From contig CM060734.1 in the NCBI GenBank assembly GCA_030704615.1, positions 60,652,042 through 60,716,041 on the forward strand: 64,000 nt of DNA. The letters run 5' to 3'. How positions within the stretch are numbered: the first letter of the stretch is position 1; the number at the start of each line of letters is the position of its first letter. The position numbers and the translations under genes were made by a program. Below the pieces are notes generated by a model. That model was not told the DNA's origin, did not search any database, and saw only the letters and a program-made list of their open reading frames with translations. Below, one piece after another: positions 1 through 12,940 of the stretch. The DNA comes from Takakia lepidozioides (Eukaryota > Streptophyta > Takakiopsida > Takakiales > Takakiaceae).

Positions 1-367
1 GTTTATCTCCCACTAGCTTCCTCTATAAAAATTGGAAATGAGGAAGAATATAAGATAACACAAAAGTGATTGATCAACCTATCATCTCTGTTAGTTTGAT
101 GCTCTCCTTCGCTAACCACATCCCATCATATCAGGGCCCGCGCAGTGATTGTGCTCTTCCCAAGTCTAAGCTGCCCTCTGTCTAGCGACATGTTTGGACA
201 TTTTAAGAACCCACAAATGTAAAAATGCTTCTCCCTCCATCTAGGGATCCGTACAGGCTAGGCTTTTCCAGACCTTGTGGCGTTAAACCTGCATGCGCGT
301 CCTGGTGGCTTAACCTGTATTCCGTAATTGAGAAATCCGAGTACTTAAAAGTTTTCTTGGCCTGCAG

Positions 368-3300
368 TGCAAGCCCTAATGGCTTTGAAGAACGGACTCT
401 TGGAGGGGCAAGATTTCTCTATGGATCCATGCCATTGGAAAGTCATCCAATGCTCATCAGACAATCGAGTAATTTCCTTGTGAGTGCCATTATATCCTAT
501 CTACCATTTTTGCTGTATTTATGACTGCCAAGATTTATATTGTAGAAGGTTGTTGACCATGCATGCCACTGACGAAAACAGCAGTTGCAGTTCGCTAGCT
601 GCCCTTCTCCTGCCAGTGAATGAAGGGTATCGTCTTGCAGGATAGTGTCTTATACAAGTTCGTTATTTTTCCCCATATTAATGACGAAGAGAAGAATAAC
701 ACCTCGGTGCGGTGGCAGGAATCTTTCAGGTTACGCCATCCCTGGGATAATTACAGCAGATATTGGAAGTCTTACCTCACTTGAGCACTTGTGAGTCGTC
801 AATTCCAAAAACACCAACAGTGTGTTCCTGTAAAAACACAATTGCTTGCGATGGAATGAGAGGGGCTAGCCAGGCTGATAGCTGAACATGGACTGAATGA
901 CACAATTTCGGGTCTTGTGAAAACATCAACGACATGTTTGTCTGTGATCAAATGCAATGTGTGCAGTTAACTCCTCCAGGATGCAGAGTCCAGGTTGACC
1001 AATTAGATCTGTCAAAAAACAGAAGAGGGCAGACATGGGGGACCAAGAGCAACCAGGAAAGCACATAATTAATAACCCTTGGTTCTCTGATAATACTTGA
1101 GTGGTTTTACTGACAGAAATCTTTCTTTCCACGAAGACATTATATGATGATACCCTTGGTTCTCACTTGTGTGGTTTTACTGACAGAAATCTTTCTAACA
1201 ATTATTTGAGCGGCACCATTCCACCTGAAATCGGGAATTTGTTCGCATTGCAGACCTTGTAAGTTTCAACTGTCCTGTGGATCGCCGTCAAGCCTTTCCA
1301 CGTGTTTGTGATTTTGTGAGGGCTGCTAGCTGGGAGGCCAGGGATGATCTGAGGGTGGGAGGCTGGCAAGAAAGGGCAGGAGGGAGAGAGGGAACTGAGC
1401 TTCTGTAGGCCTTGTTATGTGATGCATATGGCCAGGGACCTGCATAGCAACAACTTGAGTGGAAGCATTCCTACCACATTGGAGAACATCACAAATCTAA
1501 ACTTGTTGTGAGTAATTTATAACCTAGTTGTCATTATTGCAGGTGCAAAGTATCTTACTAGAACTCCAATGACATTCATATTCTGGCACTGGCGTTGTTG
1601 GGAAAGAAGTATCAGGAACCATTTGGCTTTAAAGTACACATGTTTGTAGGGGATGTCAGTGAAATCTTTGTCACTTAACACCCCCCCGCCTCCCCCCCCC
1701 CCGGCCCCACGCCCCCTTACATCAGCCTACCTGCAGTATTGAAGTGGTGGAGTGTGGGAAGAGTGCGTCTTCAGTCTATACTTTGTGCCACACAAAGGTT
1801 TGATCTACCTACGCAGCATGCTCTAACCATCTATGTTTTGTGTTTCTTATTTTCATGCAGAGACTTATCGAATAATCATTTGACAGGAACTTTTGTCCTC
1901 GGCACCAAACTTGCAAAATCCTCAAACACCTCGTATGTGGCCTTGCAAACCCTGTACATTTCGACCTGAATGACTTGGGGTAATTTGCGGGAGAAGAGAT
2001 TAGAGTGGTGTCCTTGAGGATACTGAGGTCTTGCTCCTTTATGGTTGTGGCAGTATCTTCCCACTTTTCAAGTTGGCATATTTGTTCAGGTTTGAAGGCA
2101 ATCCAGGCTTGTGCATTGAGACGGCCTCAAATCCATGTAGTGAAAGTGGTATGTTGATTGCTTACTTGCTAAGATATTCTTCTCTTCTGAATGCCGCACC
2201 AGAATAACGTTTTCACTTGTAATTCAGTGGCTGATAGATACTAGACAATTAAGTAGATTTTGGTATCAGTTTGGAAATGACATCTTTCAATCCTAGTCCA
2301 GCTGTTTTGTGATCAGAACATCAAGTCAAACTAAGCATTTGAGCCAGAGTATTTCCCAATCCTTACTATTTGTTGTGTTGTACTCCCCCATGTGACAGGC
2401 CATCGACGACATGGCCTCAAACCTGGAGTAGTGGTTGGCATCGTTATTTCGACAGTAGCCATTGTTTTGTTTCTTCTTGGAGCAGTGATTATCTGCTGGA
2501 AAAGACCGCACGTCTTTTCCTTGCTTCATCCAGAAAAAAGTACGTTTTTATTCTTAACCTCTCAACCCAGGCATTTGCAACTCACAAATAGCATATAAGC
2601 TGCTGGTTGTTAGGGAGCTTACAGCCACCCTTTTCTGGATCGAGTTGGATAATCTATGCTTGATGGAGAGATCAACAAGAAGACGTTTATGTCATCGCTG
2701 GAATGTCCACCGATGGGACACTGTAGAACAACAGCAAATTTAAATGGTATCAAGTGTTGAACGGAGAGGGAGAGAGAGAGAGAGAGACAAAAAAACAATT
2801 GACATCTGCGGGAGAGAATTTACTCATAAGACGTTGTTTGCCGTAGCCTTGTGGCCACAGACCCCACGCCCAGTTTGGGCAGAACAAAAGGGACCAGAAA
2901 TTACCTTTGTGAGGGGCTCACTCTGGTAGTTTGACTTACCTTGGTATAAGCAATTAGTTCAGGCTTTCCAGATATCCTCTAGAAAGCCCTTCACACAAGC
3001 ATCAATCTGCTGTGTGTGAGCAGCCAAAAAGGTAGACCCCAGCAGGGCCAGGCCTTTAGGCTCAGGCTCAAGATTTGGAAGTTGGTGAACAGAGGTGCCG
3101 GGACAATGTTCTTGATCGTCCTGAAGAGGGTCACTCTCTGGTGAGAACATCTGCAGGAGAGAGTATAGGGGAGGAATGTGCTTTAAAAGTACTCTGATAA
3201 AACTGAGCCCGCATGTGGCAGATGACATGGATGGTGGGGCAAACAGAGTGATACGCTACACACTGCAGCAAATCAAGGCAGCTACTGAGCAATTTGCAGA

Positions 3301-5371
3301 CAGCCAAATGCTCGGCCAAAGCACTTTTGGAGTGGTCTACAAGGGAAGCATTGATAATGGCCCGATTCTGGCAATCAAACGTCTCAATAACGCTGGCAAA
3401 ATAGTAAGCAGCCTCTGTTACAGGACTGATCCTAATTTCATTTAATCTTGAGGTCCCTCTTCTCCTTCCCTATTCTGGCTTCACGGTTTGAGGATCCCTG
3501 TCATGCCTATTCTATCAATAACTCTATTTATCTGCAAGTGAAGGCCCGACGAACATTTCAAGAAGAAGTGGAGACCATATCAAGGCCGAGACATAAAAAT
3601 GTGGCGAAGCTTGTGGGATTCTGCTCTACTTTCCGAGAAAAAATCCTTGTGTTTGAGTATCTCCCTAGAGGCAGCCTCGATTCAGTTCTTCATGGTGAGT
3701 TGGAGCAAATGACATTTCTTGTAGCTTGGGTAGTTGTACAATGTACAGATACTTTCGCCATTGCAGCAAGAAGTAGATATACTTACCACTTGAACTATAA
3801 CCAGGATGTACCAATTGATTGTCATGGCTGGAGCAATGGCCATCTCTGTGTTTGAGTAAATGCAGTCACTTTTACTGGACATTGCCTTTACTGGTGATGC
3901 TGTATTCCTGCATTTGATTGGGCATTTACATATGGGCAAATATGTAATATTGATCCAGACTGCAGCTTGTAAAGGAGTATGTAAGTATCAGCGCCAAAAA
4001 GTTAACTGCAACTGGAAATGAAGGAGACTCACTTTTTGATGGATTTTTGTTATATCAGGGCGGTGGCATGGAGAGTCACTGGATTGGGAGAAGAGGAAAA
4101 CAGTATTGTTGGGAGTAGCAAAAGGCCTTGCTTATCTGCATCATATGAACCCACAGATAGTACATGGTGCAGTGAAGGCCAGCAATGTGTTGATCGAGGA
4201 TGACCTCACTCCCAAGCTGACTGACTACAACATCAGTCGTCCAATGCAGAGACGAGCGGCACCTTCCTTCTCTGATGTCGAGTGGGCAATTGGATACTTA
4301 GCTCCTGGTAAGTTCATTTACTCTCTTTATCGTTTGTCATCAGATTCTTAGTTTGGTGTCTTTGTGTCTCTATCTTTGTCTCCCCCGTCTATGACCCATC
4401 GTCTGCGTAAACAATAAAAGCCTGTTTATTTTGGTGAGCATAAAAGAGGGGAGGAAAGAGGGGGAGGAAGAGGGATGGAAGAGTAGGGAACAGGACTCGG
4501 TACTCCAGGAGAAAAATCTAATGTTTTGGATTCATTTTTTATGCAGAGCTGTTAGAGAGGGAGAACCGTTCACCACAAAGCGACTGCTACAGTTTTGGCT
4601 TCTTACTGGTGGAGGTGGTGACAGGAAAGCGACCATGGCAGCTTCTAACGTTTGTCAAAGATGGCCACTATACCCATCTCCGTGCATTGGTAGATATCAC
4701 CTTCCTTCGTTCTTTACTTGACTCTGTAGTTTGGCCATCGGATTTGCTGTTCAGAATTCATTAGTTTGGCAAGCTGAAGAGGTGCCAGGCAGTTGGCACG
4801 CTGGGCCTCATGGAATGCCGAATCAGATTCAAAGGACATAGTCAACTTCGTTTCTTTTCTAGATAGAACCACTGGATCACAATTCCACTTAGGATGAGAT
4901 GTTGCTTACTCCTCTTTCTTTCTAAGCGTCTTGCTAGATGGAACATTAATAAACCTGAGGTAGATGTCAATTCACAAGTAGTATGAGTCACTAAAATGCT
5001 CCAGTCTCCTATCGACATTGTGGACGATGCAGGTAGAGGCCTCATATTCCAAGGAGGGCTTGCAACGGCTGGTGGATGTACAGCTCAGACATCCACCCTT
5101 ATGGGAAGTCAAAAAGATTCTAGAGCTCGCAGTGATGTGCATGGACGAGAGACCAGTGTTTAGACCTCCGATGGCCGATGTTGTTCAATTCCTTGTGGAA
5201 GAGCTTCTCATCACAAATCGGTCGACCGACTTTGATAGCTTGTTCATTGACCTGGTCATGGACCCCCTAAATGACGGTTTTCAGCTACAAACCCCCACCC
5301 GGAAAGGCAGCGTTCGAAGGACGGCAGACTCCTTGCTACCTAGCTCTCCCTCGAATGCGGTGAACAGATAG
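368..5371 (+). CDS. LRR receptor-like kinase with atypical (pseudokinase-like) catalytic core, 5' partial
   Basis: A membrane receptor kinase with few LRRs, built from 12 exons: 368-479, 719-790, 1187-1258, 1436-1507, 1861-1932, 2090-2148, 2399-2539, 3222-3403, 3544-3694, 4059-4307, 4547-4689, 5033-5371. Phases agree at every junction, giving 553 visible residues. The order is an LRRNT cap (DPCHWKVIQC), four LRR exons of exactly 72 bp in phase 2, FEGNPGLC, a transmembrane helix (VVVGIVISTVAIVLFLLG), then a kinase domain. The VAIK-type lysine (LAIKRL) and APE (LAPELL) are kept. The glycine loop is LGQSTFGVVYKG, HRD is replaced by HGAVKASN and DFG by DYN, so the catalytic Asp and the metal-binding DFG context are missing. 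It is therefore probably a signalling scaffold rather than an active kinase. The signal-peptide exon was not found and probably lies upstream of 368 or outside the window. Receptor family beyond LRR-RLK is uncertain. Confidence 0.88.
1076..1196 (+). repeat. Short intronic duplication containing a decoy 3' splice site
   Basis: About 45 bp at 1076-1126 recurs at 1153-1196. Both end in the same sequence, tgacagaaatctttct, which is the acceptor and first bases of the third kinase-gene exon. Only the second copy continues into the LRR codons; the first runs into unrelated sequence. Confidence 0.75.
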
Positions 5372-7770
5372 TACTACGCTCCTGTCATCTGATTTTTTAA
5401 CAAGAGCTTGTCTTATGGCGCTAGACGGTCGTCAACAAGCTACACACTCGGCTGCACAGAAAGGATTTTAAAGGGCTGTATCGTCCGGCCCGCCACTGGA
5501 AAGGCAACGCCGAATGTTTGGGGTGTTTTCTCCGTAAGTCTCATTGCTGCTGGGCTTGCCCACGCAGAGGGGTTCAGTCATTCCTCGTGTTGCTACTACG
5601 TGGCCCAGCAAAAAATAATAGAAGGACAACATGGAGACTGAAACCGCTCGTTTTGGCCCCAGCAACCGTCGTTTTCTGCTTCTCTTGAAACTAACGACCG
5701 CATATTATGTCTGGCAGAGGCGGGACGAAGGAATAGCGCCACTGTGAAGAGCAACCCTGGTGTGAAACTCTTCTAAAGAACGGAGTTCACTGGCCTGTTG
5801 GACCTGGGAACATACAGCGCCAGGCAAAGCCAGAACACAGTTGGAGTTTGAAAGGTCGTTGAGGTGCCTGATCCACAACTTATTTTTATACGAGGAGGAT
5901 ACCTAGATGGCTGGGTCTCATAAGTGGTCAGCGCTCACACGTATTGCGAATGTCATTGCCTTCTGGGCCTGGTATCGTCACTGCAATACATCTTGGAATG
6001 ACCTTGGCACAACATACATTTTTAATCACTGGAGTTGCTTGTACATGTCACAAAAATTCCCAGGTACTGTAAATGGACTCAAAGGTCTTGGAAGCAATTT
6101 CGTGTTTGCCATAAGTAGCTTCCAAGTTTCCTCCCTGAGAGTCAGGAGCGACAACCCGCTAGTGCCCTCCTATGTACTCTGTAAATCCCCTTGTAGAGCA
6201 GTATGCTCTGTAAAAATCATTGGTCATAAAATCTTGGCTCTCTTGCTTTCATAAAGATCAAAAGTATGCCGCTTGGCAGGTGCTATTCTAGTGTGATTAC
6301 ATGTTCATACGTTCATACCCGAGTGTAGTGACGAATACAGCTTCATACAGACTTTCTCTCATTTGCCTCTTCAAAGGTCTTTCTTATATAAATCCCAGAT
6401 CCCAATCAGCACCATGCGGTTCGGCGCTATTGGTTAGACATTAGATAAAATGAGCCTTTCAAATTTCATAAAGCACCTCAAAATTTTGCATAGTGTATTC
6501 TTATGGCAATTTATTAGGTGGAATAGCACAGTTATGGTTCCATGGCGCGTAATGCATGCTCTCCAACATCAGTGCATTCCGCGGGCATGGAATGCACTGT
6601 TGGGATTTTCTTTATCTTTACAATGTGCATCTTTTAAAGCGATACAAGGCAGAGAGTAGAAAGATAGCAAAATTTTGAGTTTCTTTATGCAGGGGAAAGC
6701 CCTCATGTCCTCACTTGGGGGCATTGTCCTATACCAAAAAAATCTCTAATTATCTGTAAATGAGGCCTTTGGGTCTTGGGTTCAACCCATGCGCGGCCTT
6801 TGGGCCTGGGCTCTTGTCCCCTGCGTGCCTCTATGTGGCTCGGGTTTCCTTAGATAGATATTATTTAGTTATTTATTTGTATTGACAATTAAATTTTTTT
6901 AAATAATGGAAAAGTGATTTGTGAAAGGCCTACACTCTTGAGGTTATTTTTTCCTGCGTTCATCACCTTTCGACTCTCAGGGCATCTGTCCCCTCTTTTC
7001 TTTTTAATATCTGAATCTTATAATTGTTTTTGTGTTTTAATGTTTTTAATTTCCAGGAAGGTAGAGCACAGCTTGAAAAAAGGGGTATGACCCATTTCAG
7101 GCTGAGACGGATTTAGGGTTGTTGGTGGGTCCATTGTAGCCATGGAATGAGTGTGATGCGCAATTGAAGTGTTGGTGAGAAGGCAATGATATACCAACAC
7201 CGATCAACAACACACCTGACAGAGGTGACTTAAATATTTTTCTTAGTTTTTCTTTTGAAGAAAAGGGGAAAGATCAGGCGTTGTAAATCATATTGAGATC
7301 ACATGGTAGCATAGAATCAAAGTGATCTCATACTCGGACTGAGAGAGAGTAAGACTCTCCGACCAACACGTGGTTAAGCGATGGAATGTCCTACAGACTC
7401 ACCAAAAAAAGATACGAGGTAAACCTCATGGGCCTGGACAATGTCCGGGGTCAGTACCATAGTGGAATTGAATTGCAACAGACGAGCTTGCAAGGTCTGG
7501 CAGAGTCAAGTCGGCTGCCTTCACCTCGACAGTGCAACCCAAAACACCCAAGTCCTCAATACCTTGACTATTCCCTGCCCCTCCACTTGCGAAAATGGAT
7601 ATTACCATCTCTCAACAACTACATGAATCTTGTAGTGGTTTATTTGATGAACATGAGTATAAGTAGCGCAATGATTTTGCTCACATGGATGCCAATCCGA
7701 CGAGCATATTCCAACATAATGTTTTTTTTTTCTTAAAAGAAAAAGGGAGGAAACGGATGAAAAGAAGTAA
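5372..7770. other. 3' flank and intergenic stretch, no gene recognised
   Basis: The first part is probably the kinase-gene 3' UTR. Open frames such as 5907-6254 (+) show no family resemblance and no splice-supported continuation. Around 6760-6800 a GGGTTCAACCC box resembles a Pol III B box, but no A box is convincing. Confidence 0.5.
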
Positions 7771-7907
7771 TGGACGGCCTGGATGGATCTCGTAGATCCT
7801 ACGGCTATGGGGAAATTAGGGGCGGTGGACTCTTCACGCGATCTAACGGCCACTATTGGATGGCTTGGATCGACTCGGGAGATCCTACGGCTATAGGGGA
7901 GTTAGGG
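7771..7907 (+). repeat. Local direct duplication, about 50 bp, upstream of the SAM/PD-(D/E)XK gene
   Basis: 7771-7820 and 7857-7907 share the core gatcctacggctat and flanking bases with a few mismatches. The second copy ends just before the start region of the next gene. Confidence 0.6.
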
Positions 7908-7974
7908 TTTGGGGGATGACTTCTCTCCTCCCCTGCCATACTCAGATTTCTCTTTCGCTCTGATCGCGGATCCA

Positions 7975-9144
7975 ATGGCGGGTTCTGAGAAGGACTCTTT
8001 TATGGACCTGCTTCGTCCGAACATTTCGGACGAAGCAGTTCTGCAAGACTTTGATCAGAAATTACAGTGCAACGGCTTCACTCTATCAACATTGCTACAG
8101 ATTACAGAGAGCGAGGTCGATAGCAATATCGATAAGTTGTTTCCAGAGGCATCTATGGGAGCAAAATTGGGTTTCAAGGTGGCGATTCGGTCAAAACAGC
8201 AACACCGTACGCCAGGTAATTCGTTCTGCTTTCAATCTGCTTTATTTATCAAAATTTGTGTAGGGTTTGTATGTGAACCAGGAAATGATGTGGAGCCTGT
8301 GGATGTCTTGAAGCGGTTGACAGACTTCATGACTAAGCAGGAGTTGAGGTGGGAATCTAAAAAGTCTGTACGAATTTCCGAGGTGGATACAGATGTATGG
8401 GCAGAGGTTCGGGATACTTCAAACATTGATATTAAACCTTATGAATATCAACTCATTGCTAGAGATCCACGCTTTGATGTGCCACCTTTTCAGTGGGGTG
8501 AAGGAGCAGAGAAGTCGCAGCATATAATGTAACCTGCAGAAGCATATTAAACTTCCGGGCCAGAAGTGGATGTTCGAAGAAGTTGCCAACGCCCATCCGC
8601 AGCTTTTAACAACTAAGAAACAGAAGCTGCTCGGTTATAACTTCAGGGGTACAACGGATGTTGTGGTGGTGGATAAAAAGGCTCAACTGCCAGAAAACGG
8701 ATTGAAGGTTATCATCGAGTTAAAGAAAGCTTTACGTAAAGGCAACCGGGATAGTAGGGCAGTTCATCAGACCGTCATCTCTCTACTTTTGGCGAAGGTT
8801 CTTTAGGATCGACGATTTGATTGTATGGTCTTATGAGTTTGATACATGGGCTAATGGGCTATTTGGAGGACTTTCTAAGTGACGAGCATGGAGTATGGGA
8901 CGTTGATTTTGAGCAGGGAACATCGGACATGCGAAGGAAGCATCCACTGCCCTCGATGAGTGGCCCTATTTTGAAGTGGCGGAAGTTCCGACACCCAGAG
9001 ATCGAAAAGCTTGATGAGCTTACAGGTTTTTTGGATGATGATGAGCTTCAATGCGATTGCATGGAGATTGTGATGAAGAATTTTCGCTCTATGTTATCGG
9101 ATGGACAAGGACCATCTGAATTGCCACCAGGGATGTACAGCTGA
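7975..9144 (+). pseudogene. SAM-like plus PD-(D/E)XK nuclease-fold protein (Crinkler-like), frameshifted
   Basis: The ATG at 7975 opens a frame with an N-terminal helical SAM-like region (LLRPNISDEAVLQDF through GFKVAIRS) and a C-terminal restriction-endonuclease-fold signature: GTTDVVVV, then about 15 residues, then VIIELKK, giving the D...ExK catalytic pattern. The arrangement recalls Crinkler (CRN)-type proteins of oomycetes and fungi, which also occur in some plants. The frame breaks near 8525-8533, where the sequence continues one frame over as NLQKHIKLPG, and hits TAG at 8804-8806. A further segment (8821-9144) continues in the first frame. A candidate 48-nt intron (8216-8263, GT...AG, length divisible by three) sits inside the first frame. 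The protein is probably dead in this copy. Its biological role is unknown, and the CRN relationship is inferred from layout rather than a search. Confidence 0.55.
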
Positions 9145-11479
9145 ATTGAATTGCCAGGTATGATTCACATGTATCATTAGATTTCTATGGCAATTTAGCT
9201 AAGATTGTATGCATAGTTTGAGTATTTAGTTATCTTTTCTTCACATTGTATCCACGCATGTTGTCGACCCTCCCTGATCGAGCATGAGTTGCAGGTCCCA
9301 GCACCTCGAGTTCGTATCTGAACAGTAATGTCAATTGTGGGGGGAGGCAGCCAGCTGGTGTGGGACTCCAAGATCAGGGATCCTCTGGAGTTCTGTGTTT
9401 CTTGGACAGTGGAGCAACAGTGTTGGAATAAGACTTTCAGTCCAGTCATGCAGTACCTGAGATTGAAAGCTTGAGGAAGTAGTTCCATGGGGGTCACTTG
9501 GCAAGTGGGGGGTTCTGGCTTTGACATATGTTTCACCCAGTAGTAGTTCGGGTTTAAATATAGCTAGAGTTTCATGATCAGGGATGATGTCTCCCTTGTG
9601 TGTGCCTATGGCTCATATAAAAGGGGGTTTCAATTCCCTCCTCTTGAAAATGCCCAATTGTGAGTATTAACAGTCCCAGAGTGTGAGTACTTGCAGGAGT
9701 GAAGTGTGGCAGGTCCTGAGTGGCGGAGTGGCGGGTCCAGTGATGCAAGGGAGAAAGCTGACCACCTTCACAGCAGGCACAATGCATTGGTACCCCAACA
9801 CCACAGGTCAAAATGGATTTCCATAGTGGCCATGAACTCTAGTGCCAATCCTATGTACCATGCCGGCCGATGTGAGCCACCGATATCTGTAAACCCGCAA
9901 AAATTAACACATGGAAGCATGGAAGCAGGTTGTTTCTATCCTGAAGTGCAATCTCGGCCTACATCTGGGAAGTTGGCCCTAAGTTGATGTGGTTGTCGGG
10001 CAACATGTTGGCGAGTTAGTCAGCTTGAGGGGACATGGTGGAGTGTTTGTGGAGAGGATGGGGGTACAACTGGAGTTGGTGCCGGAAAGTGAAGGGAGCG
10101 ATAGTGCAGACTCTGACCACTGCTGGCATGAATCTCAAGAAAGTCATCATTTAGGCAGTGTCCAGGAAAGCTCTCATCAGGCAATCGACAATGAATTGCT
10201 TTGCAGTGCAAATCACCTAGGCTCACGGATTGTTGACTATTTGACCATTGTTTTGTGTTCTTTTCAAGGGAATTTTGCATTGTCCGGCATTGGCATGCAC
10301 ATGGTCATTTTCATCATTCTTCTGACTACCTCTCACCTGCATATCCTTTGGCAGGGAATTCCTGACATACACTAGACACTACCTAATAGACAGTAATTGG
10401 ACCCATAACTAGGACTTCTTTCTAAGAGAGCAAATGTTGCGGGTGCAGTTGGCAGCAAGCAACTTCTTATGGGGACTGTTGTTTCTTAGTGCACCAACAA
10501 AATTTAATAAAATAATCACCAGCTTTGTGGGGTGTCGTATCAGGTTGTCTTTTGTTGTGCAAGCCAGACTCTGGCTTACCACTTCAGTGCAGGGCGGGGT
10601 GGTCATATCGTTGATGGCCCTTAAACAAGCTGAGCCTGATGTATCTTGTATCTTCCACCCATTTTACAGTGACAAAACTAACATTTTTACATGTGAAAAC
10701 TCTGATCATTTATTGCAATTGCAATTTTACCATCACCACCGACAAATCAGGCAGTGTCTCAAATTCGCTACTGCACTTCTCAGATAATTGTGAGCCTACA
10801 TTCTGCAGCTAATGACAGCTAAAAGACTGGGCTACACATGGCTGCTATGCAGCCAAGTTGACGGTGAGTGACACATACAGGTAGCCATCGGTGTTGCCAC
10901 CAATAAGGCCCACCATACCATCATCAACATTGGATTTCCGAAATGCGCTGCGATCCCACCTCAGTACATCAACCTTATCAGAGTTAAAATGAAATAACCG
11001 CATCCTCCCAAAAACAGCTCTACAATACTTCTACAGTTTCCGATCCTTGTGTCTCCTATCATCTAGGTATTTTTCTGTTGGAGTTTGATATTCCATCCAC
11101 ACATTATGGCGCCAGCATTAATGCTTATCACGCAGTGTCAGGATTGCAGGCATTTGATATACTTGGAAAAAAGCAAGTGAAACCAGCAAAGATTTAAGTC
11201 TGGTAACAACAAAGCTCAGAACTGCAACAAAGGCCACCGTGCCTGTTAGCCCCAACGGAGAGATTGTCCAGCACAGCACTTACTCTCTTTTCACTTTTTA
11301 CACTCGGTGCCAAGACAGCTGCTTGGAGGAGAACTTGTGAGTAGAGTTAAGATCTGTCTAAGAGGAAAGTGCAATCACAGTGAAGGTACAATAACACAAA
11401 CAGAACACAAACAGTGTAACACCACCAACAAACACCACAAACAGTGTAAATGCTCCAGACTAACAATGTCCTCAGCTTT
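9145..11479. other. Stretch without a recognisable gene
   Basis: Several open frames of 60-128 codons occur (for example 9989-10375 + and 9195-9536 -). None has a known motif, a believable signal or splice support. I see no clear transposon termini or tandem repeats. Confidence 0.45.
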
Positions 11480-12546
11480 TACCGAGCTTGACATATCCCT
11501 TGCCATGCTGTCCATTCCACCCGTCAGTTCAAGATTGCTTGCCTCTTGTATCAACAGCCCACAACAGCACAATAGAGAAAAGAAATTGAAGTGGGAAACA
11601 AGGAAGTCAACTTTTTCCTTCGAGATTCCCAAAGAGTACTTGTGCACCTGCCACCTTGCTTTCAAAGAATGGTAGTCAATTGAGTCTTCACATTGCTGTA
11701 GTCCGATACTCTGACCTGCACCCACACAGGTATAGCTTCCCTGTGACTCTTAAACAACAAAAGAGGTCGGAGTACTTCAGGGTTTCATGCAGTCCAGCAT
11801 CTAACTGCTGGAGTATCTGTTTAACCGTTAAATCAAAATAGGTCTATTATTCGGTAGATTTATTCCTACAACTCGAGTTTACATGCTTGTTACGAGAAAC
11901 TGGCTGCACGGCCTGCTTTTCTCTTACCTAAAGTAAATTCACATTTTAGAGATCTCAAGCTTACTGGTATTCCTGTAGTTATTTCCTTACCAGAAATGCC
12001 TTTTTCTTGAGAACTTGCATGTATGAGTATTGTCATTGGAGCTGGAAATTAGCCTGCAAGTGCTTCACTTGTATCACAGTTGGTATATACAAACCAATGG
12101 AGAAAACGTTTTCAATCTATCTAGAATGATTACTGCAGCCATCAAATTTAACAAGGGGGAGAGATGACAAAAGGGTAGCAAGATGCACCTTGAGATCATC
12201 TTCAATCTTAGCCACATTGGATAATATCCGCGATCTTTTAGCCTCGCAGATTCATATTACACGGGATCAATATGCATAAAGCCAAATCTGTGCTGGGAAA
12301 AGAATAATTTACCACGATTTCCAACAAAAAGAGAAAAATCGTCAATGCTCAGAATATGTCACGCACTTTGTAGGTGGGAGTGTCGAACGCAACTTTGGAG
12401 ATGCTCTGCTGCAAGCTGCTCCATGTCGCCGACACCGACTCCTGCAGGGGCAAAGATATCAGAAAGTACCTAGACAACGCCATCACTTGCTCCTCCACTT
12501 GTCCCTCTTCCTTCACGATCGTTGCAAGCACCGCAAGCTCCCGCAT
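11480..12546 (-). CDS. Multi-exon gene of unknown function, probably small helical protein
   Basis: An ATG at 12546 opens an exon of exactly 60 codons (12546-12367) ending at a GTGCGT donor. The peptide is acidic and helical (EEGQVEEQVMALSRYF, then SVSATWSSLQQSISKV). A second in-phase exon of 18 codons (12242-12189, ending KIEDDLK) follows, flanked by GAG/GC and AAG/GTGCAT, though its acceptor is weak. Further left, about 11562-11490 encodes ASNLELTGGMDSMARDMSSS and ends at a GTAAAAG donor. Middle and terminal exons could not be fixed. The regular heptad-like pattern suggests a coiled-coil complex subunit, but I do not recognise the family. Exon 1 is the best-supported part. Confidence 0.45.
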
Positions 12547-12940
12547 TCCAGCACCTCTCGCGCGGTTTTTTGTGCTTCTGCGCTGTGCTGTGTTTTGCGA
12601 GTCCAGGAAGACGACCCCCTGACCGTCGATCTAAAATTCTAACGGTCCATATCATGCCACGTGAGCTTGTGCTCATCTACTCTGCCACAAAAGCTGTTCA
12701 AGTAGAATGCCATCCATGTGGCATGGATGTACATGATAATCGGACTGTAGAAGGTCGCTCCACACAATGGCTGGATCTGGCATCCGAAGCCACAGCGCAA
12801 GCCATCTGGAAGGGGTTTAGAACACAAGGAGCTTCAATTCTTCGGTAAGGAAAATGCCCAACATTAGAGATCGTGCTTCATCCGTGCAACATGTTTCGTT
12901 TGTCGTTAAACTCTAATGGCCTTCCAGAGGCAAGCGCGGA
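12547..12940 (-). other. Probable 5' flank of the unknown minus-strand gene
   Basis: No coding support. Overlapping frames on both strands are compositional. I did not find a clear TATA box. Confidence 0.3.
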
